This document shows, piece by piece, positions 22,378-24,908 of a DNA stretch of 24,908 bases. How positions within the stretch are numbered: the stretch's first letter is position 1; every line of letters begins with the position of its first letter. The position numbers were made by a program, and so were the translations under genes. The stretch covers positions 13,518 to 38,425 of the forward strand of contig DJGH01000029.1 in assembly GCA_002431635.1 (NCBI GenBank). Reading direction: 5' to 3'. Under the pieces are notes generated by a model. That model saw nothing but the letters and a program-made list of their open reading frames with translations. It was not told the origin of the DNA and searched no databases. This DNA is from Petrotoga sp. UBA5851. Its GTDB lineage: Bacteria > Thermotogota > Thermotogae > Petrotogales > Petrotogaceae.

Positions 22378-23359
22378 AGCCAAAATATCCGTTGTACTTA
22401 TATGCCGAAACGAGAAAAAGCATCTTCTTGGGGTTATAATGTCCTTACTCAATCAAAGTCTTAAACCTTATGAAATAATTGTTGCCGACGGAATGTCAGA
22501 AGATGGAAGCTATGAATATCTTCTGGAGTTAAGTGTAGCTCACCCTGAGTTAAAACCATGCAAGAATCATTTAACGTATGCTCCATACGGTCTCAATATC
22601 GGCATCAAACAAGCTAAGGGTGATTATATTATGATTGCCGGAGCACATACTCTTTATAATAAAGAGTACCTAAAGCAAACGGTTTGTTTTCTTTCTGAAA
22701 ATCCAGCAGCACAAGCCGCCGGAGGTGTGGCAACGGCTTTTTCTGTTCAAGGCAATACCCTGCAAAAATCCTTTTGTGCTGTATACTCAAGTGTATTCGG
22801 AGTGGGAGGGTCACTGCACAGATATGCAAAAGAGATAACTTCAGCCGACACTGTCGCTTATGCTGTATACCGCAGGGAAGTTTTCCAGAAATACGGTTAC
22901 TTCAACGAATCGCTTATTCGTAATCAGGATATAGAGTTTAATTACCGCATAACCAAAACCGGAGGAAAGATATACGTCCTGCCTATAGATAATTTATACA
23001 AGGTTCCGGAAGGGTTTATCAAGTTCGTTTTAAAAAATTTTTCCAATGGATACTGGAATTATATTACCTTAAAAATTTCAAAGAAAGGAATCGGATTTAG
23101 ACATTTTGTTCCATTTTTATTTGTACTGTATATACTTTTATGTATAATAACAGGAGTTTTTGTCCCATTAAAAACTTCTCTTATTATCTGTGCACCATTA
23201 TTTCTCTATACGGGCATGGATATACTTTTTTCTTTCATTCAGGCTCGAATTGCAAAAGAACCTTTACAGTTTTTCTTTAATTTATTTATCTTTCCTATTC
23301 TTCATATTTCTTATGGAACAGGAACCCTCGTGAGTATTATCAGAGGAGGAGAAAAATGA
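22361..23359 (+). CDS. GT2 family glycosyltransferase with C-terminal membrane segments
   Basis: This 332-residue family 2 glycosyltransferase begins KISVVLICRNEKKHL and has the nucleotide-binding DGMSEDGS (43-50). At the metal-binding position it reads AGAH (93-96) instead of a classical DxD or DAH. The acceptor-side block is NQDIEFNYRI. Three hydrophobic segments follow at about 247-270, 275-293 and 305-325. This layout resembles ExoA-type transferases that extend lipid-linked polysaccharides at the cytoplasmic face. It starts at TTG with GGTGAT five bases upstream and overlaps the dehydratase gene by 17 bases. Donor and acceptor are unknown. Confidence 0.85.
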   Translation: MNNPTEAKISVVLICRNEKKHLLGVIMSLLNQSLKPYEIIVADGMSEDGSYEYLLELSVAHPELKPCKNHLTYAPYGLNIGIKQAKGDYIMIAGAHTLYNKEYLKQTVCFLSENPAAQAAGGVATAFSVQGNTLQKSFCAVYSSVFGVGGSLHRYAKEITSADTVAYAVYRREVFQKYGYFNESLIRNQDIEFNYRITKTGGKIYVLPIDNLYKVPEGFIKFVLKNFSNGYWNYITLKISKKGIGFRHFVPFLFVLYILLCIITGVFVPLKTSLIICAPLFLYTGMDILFSFIQARIAKEPLQFFFNLFIFPILHISYGTGTLVSIIRGGEK

Positions 23360-24270
23360 TTTTGTCCTTAACTGGAACATTACTCCTTTCTATACTTCTT
23401 ACTTTTGCTATGATAAAACTTGCAGTCAGGTTAAATATAGTGGATCGTCCGGACAGCTTTCTAAAACCGCATGCAAGGACAACCCCTTATATGGGAGGAA
23501 TCGGCGTGTTTTTTTCTGTTATATTTTTTTATATAACAGATATTCATTTTGTCATTCCGTCGATCATTCTTTTGATACTGGGACTGTATGATGACATAAA
23601 GAGCCTGAATCCTAAAATAAGAATCTTGGTTGAGTTTTTGACTACTTCTCTTTTCGTTGTTTTATACTCATCAGAAACAAATCCATTCTGGCTTATACTT
23701 CTTGTTTTAACCGGCGTGGCTCTTATAAATTCTGTCAATATGATCGACGGTATGGATGGAGTATGTACAGGAACAGTCCTGATAGCCCTTGCTTCCTTCT
23801 ACTTTTTAACGGGTGACTGGAGAATTCTGTTTTTTATAGCCGCACTATCTGGATTTCTTATTTTCAACTTCAATCCTGCAAAAATATTTCTCGGGGATGC
23901 AGGATCATACTTTTTAGGTTTTTCACTATTTTTCTATCTGGTCCAGTCGTTCAGGCAAACTCATTTTGAAGGCTACATCAAAGGAATCATACTCTGCGGG
24001 CTTTTCTTCACCGATCTTTTTTTTGCTGTACTCCGGCGTATGGCTAACGGAAAATCGCCGTTCAGCGGTGACCGCGATCACCTTTACGATAAACTTTCAA
24101 GATTAAAAGGTGTTTCGGTAAAATTAAGTTCGTTAATAATGTATGTATTTGCTTTAATTTTTGGAGTAATAGGGAATGTTAGTTGGAATAATCTTTTTTT
24201 TGGTGTTATAATTTCTTTGGTAGTATTTTTATATATCGGTATAAAATATAGACTTTATACATATAAGTAA
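23356..24270 (+). CDS. Undecaprenyl-phosphate phospho-sugar transferase (WecA/TagO/MraY family)
   Basis: This 304-residue polytopic enzyme moves a HexNAc-1-phosphate from a UDP-sugar to undecaprenyl phosphate, the first step of lipid-linked glycan synthesis. Family motifs in order: DRPDSFLKPHARTTPYMGG near the start, LGLYDDIKSLNPKIR, NSVNMIDGMDGVCTG with the metal-binding Asp pair, FNFNPAKIFLGDAGSYFLGF, and the substrate-specificity loop with RRMANGKSPFSGDRDHLYD, where the DHLYD His motif fits WecA/TagO more than MraY. Hydrophobic segments fill the rest. The ATG overlaps the stop of the GT2 gene (ATGA). A separate MraY for peptidoglycan is to be expected elsewhere. Confidence 0.9.
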   Translation: MILSLTGTLLLSILLTFAMIKLAVRLNIVDRPDSFLKPHARTTPYMGGIGVFFSVIFFYITDIHFVIPSIILLILGLYDDIKSLNPKIRILVEFLTTSLFVVLYSSETNPFWLILLVLTGVALINSVNMIDGMDGVCTGTVLIALASFYFLTGDWRILFFIAALSGFLIFNFNPAKIFLGDAGSYFLGFSLFFYLVQSFRQTHFEGYIKGIILCGLFFTDLFFAVLRRMANGKSPFSGDRDHLYDKLSRLKGVSVKLSSLIMYVFALIFGVIGNVSWNNLFFGVIISLVVFLYIGIKYRLYTYK

Positions 24271-24284
24271 GTGAGGTGTGGCTT

Positions 24285-24908
24285 TTGGCCTTTTTAAAAG
24301 GAACCAGCGGAGATTATATCTCTGTCCGTCCTGTCGGGATAAAAAAAATTGTTATAAACGATAACAACGAAGATATCCTTGAGAGGTATTCATACGAAGT
24401 AGAGGTAAAATCCGGAAACTATATATGGACTAACAATGAGTTCTCGGCTATTAAGAGTAACAGCATAGACAAACTTTCCATAGATTTTGAATACAATCCC
24501 CTTGTTCTCACTCTGCTGAGAATAAATATGTTTTTGAAATCATCCAAAAAGAATATGTCTTCTGTCTTGTGCGCAGACATAGACAATCAGACCGCCCAGA
24601 TAATTTCCAAGGAAGCTCTTCTGTTTACTTTTTCTGAAAGCTCTGAGGTGGTGATAGTCAATATTAAAAAAGCCGGAAGATTTTACGAACACAATATAAT
24701 TTTTTCAAACAACGACTATCAGAACTATTTTAATATATCCTTGAAAGTAGATAAAAAAGGACTTGTAAGTTTTTACAAAGATCTTTTGATAGAAACCAAC
24801 AATTTCAGATTGAGCACTCTTCCGCTTGTCATTGACAGTCTTACTGATATGAAGGATCTTATAGATAAAAGAATAAAGATTATTCCGTACGATGAAATAA
24901 AGGAGATA
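24285..24908 (+). CDS. Protein of unknown function, 5' part
   Basis: The TTG start at 24285 has GAGG eight bases upstream (24273-24276) and lies 14 bases after the WecA-like gene. The frame is open for 208 codons to the window end. The sequence is soluble, without signal peptide or membrane segment in this part, rich in Ile, Lys, Asn and Ser, with beta-type alternation (FLKGTSGDYISVRPVGIKK, then a run of short strands). I do not recognise it. Being in the same operon as the glycan genes is the only hint of function. Confidence 0.75.
   Translation, partial: MAFLKGTSGDYISVRPVGIKKIVINDNNEDILERYSYEVEVKSGNYIWTNNEFSAIKSNSIDKLSIDFEYNPLVLTLLRINMFLKSSKKNMSSVLCADIDNQTAQIISKEALLFTFSESSEVVIVNIKKAGRFYEHNIIFSNNDYQNYFNISLKVDKKGLVSFYKDLLIETNNFRLSTLPLVIDSLTDMKDLIDKRIKIIPYDEIKEI

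Overview
The window is an AT-rich bacterial chromosome segment. Its housekeeping genes favour AGA for arginine and ATA for isoleucine, use strong GGAGG ribosome binding sites and often use GTG or TTG starts. A secreted protein ending in a predicted outer-membrane barrel with a terminal Phe (1866-3113) suggests a diderm. The Firmicutes-like extras (ECF-type ATPase, a Clostridia-type large serine recombinase remnant) fit an anaerobe that exchanges DNA with Clostridia. I do not assign a phylum.

Layout. 2-5836 (+): end of an ECF-type transporter ATPase, a polytopic Gate-domain-like membrane protein, a CsgG-like/barrel protein, a HAD hydrolase and uvrB. 5837-13706: a foreign island between the convergent genes uvrB and a small membrane protein. 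It starts with about 1.9 kb of decayed DNA, in which I can read the C-terminal part of a large serine recombinase (minus strand) and a frameshifted XRE-type regulator (plus strand). It continues with an intact, tightly overlapping type I-C-like CRISPR effector operon, cas5-cas8c-cas7-cas3, which ends in a strong terminator. The cas genes are visibly richer in G+C and use CGC/CGT/CTG/CCG codons. No CRISPR array and no cas1, cas2 or cas4 are present. 13788-16050 (-): small membrane protein and lepA. 16250-17057 (+): rpmE and an S1-domain protein behind a structured leader. 17174-24908 (+): a continuous operon of hisS, a four-TM protein of unknown function, a DegT-type aminotransferase, a long FlaA1/CapD-type nucleotide-sugar dehydratase, a GT2 glycosyltransferase, a WecA/MraY-type phospho-sugar transferase, and an unknown protein running off the end.

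How the genes work together. The cas operon can supply all parts of an interference complex: Cas5, Cas8c, Cas7, a Cas11c made from an internal start in cas8c, and the Cas3 nuclease-helicase. It would need crRNAs from an array elsewhere and cannot acquire spacers with local genes. Its mobility gene and presumed regulator are decayed while the four cas frames stay open, which suggests the effector was kept after the carrier died. The last operon looks like the initiating part of a lipid-linked surface glycan pathway: sugar modification (dehydratase plus aminotransferase), loading onto the lipid carrier (WecA-like) and extension (GT2).

Best leads for a second look: the array-less, adaptation-less I-C-like operon with cas3 last and an enlarged Cas8c; the internal Cas11c start; the decayed element beside it; and a perfect hairpin between the Shine-Dalgarno and start codon of hisS that corrects an otherwise unworkable spacing.
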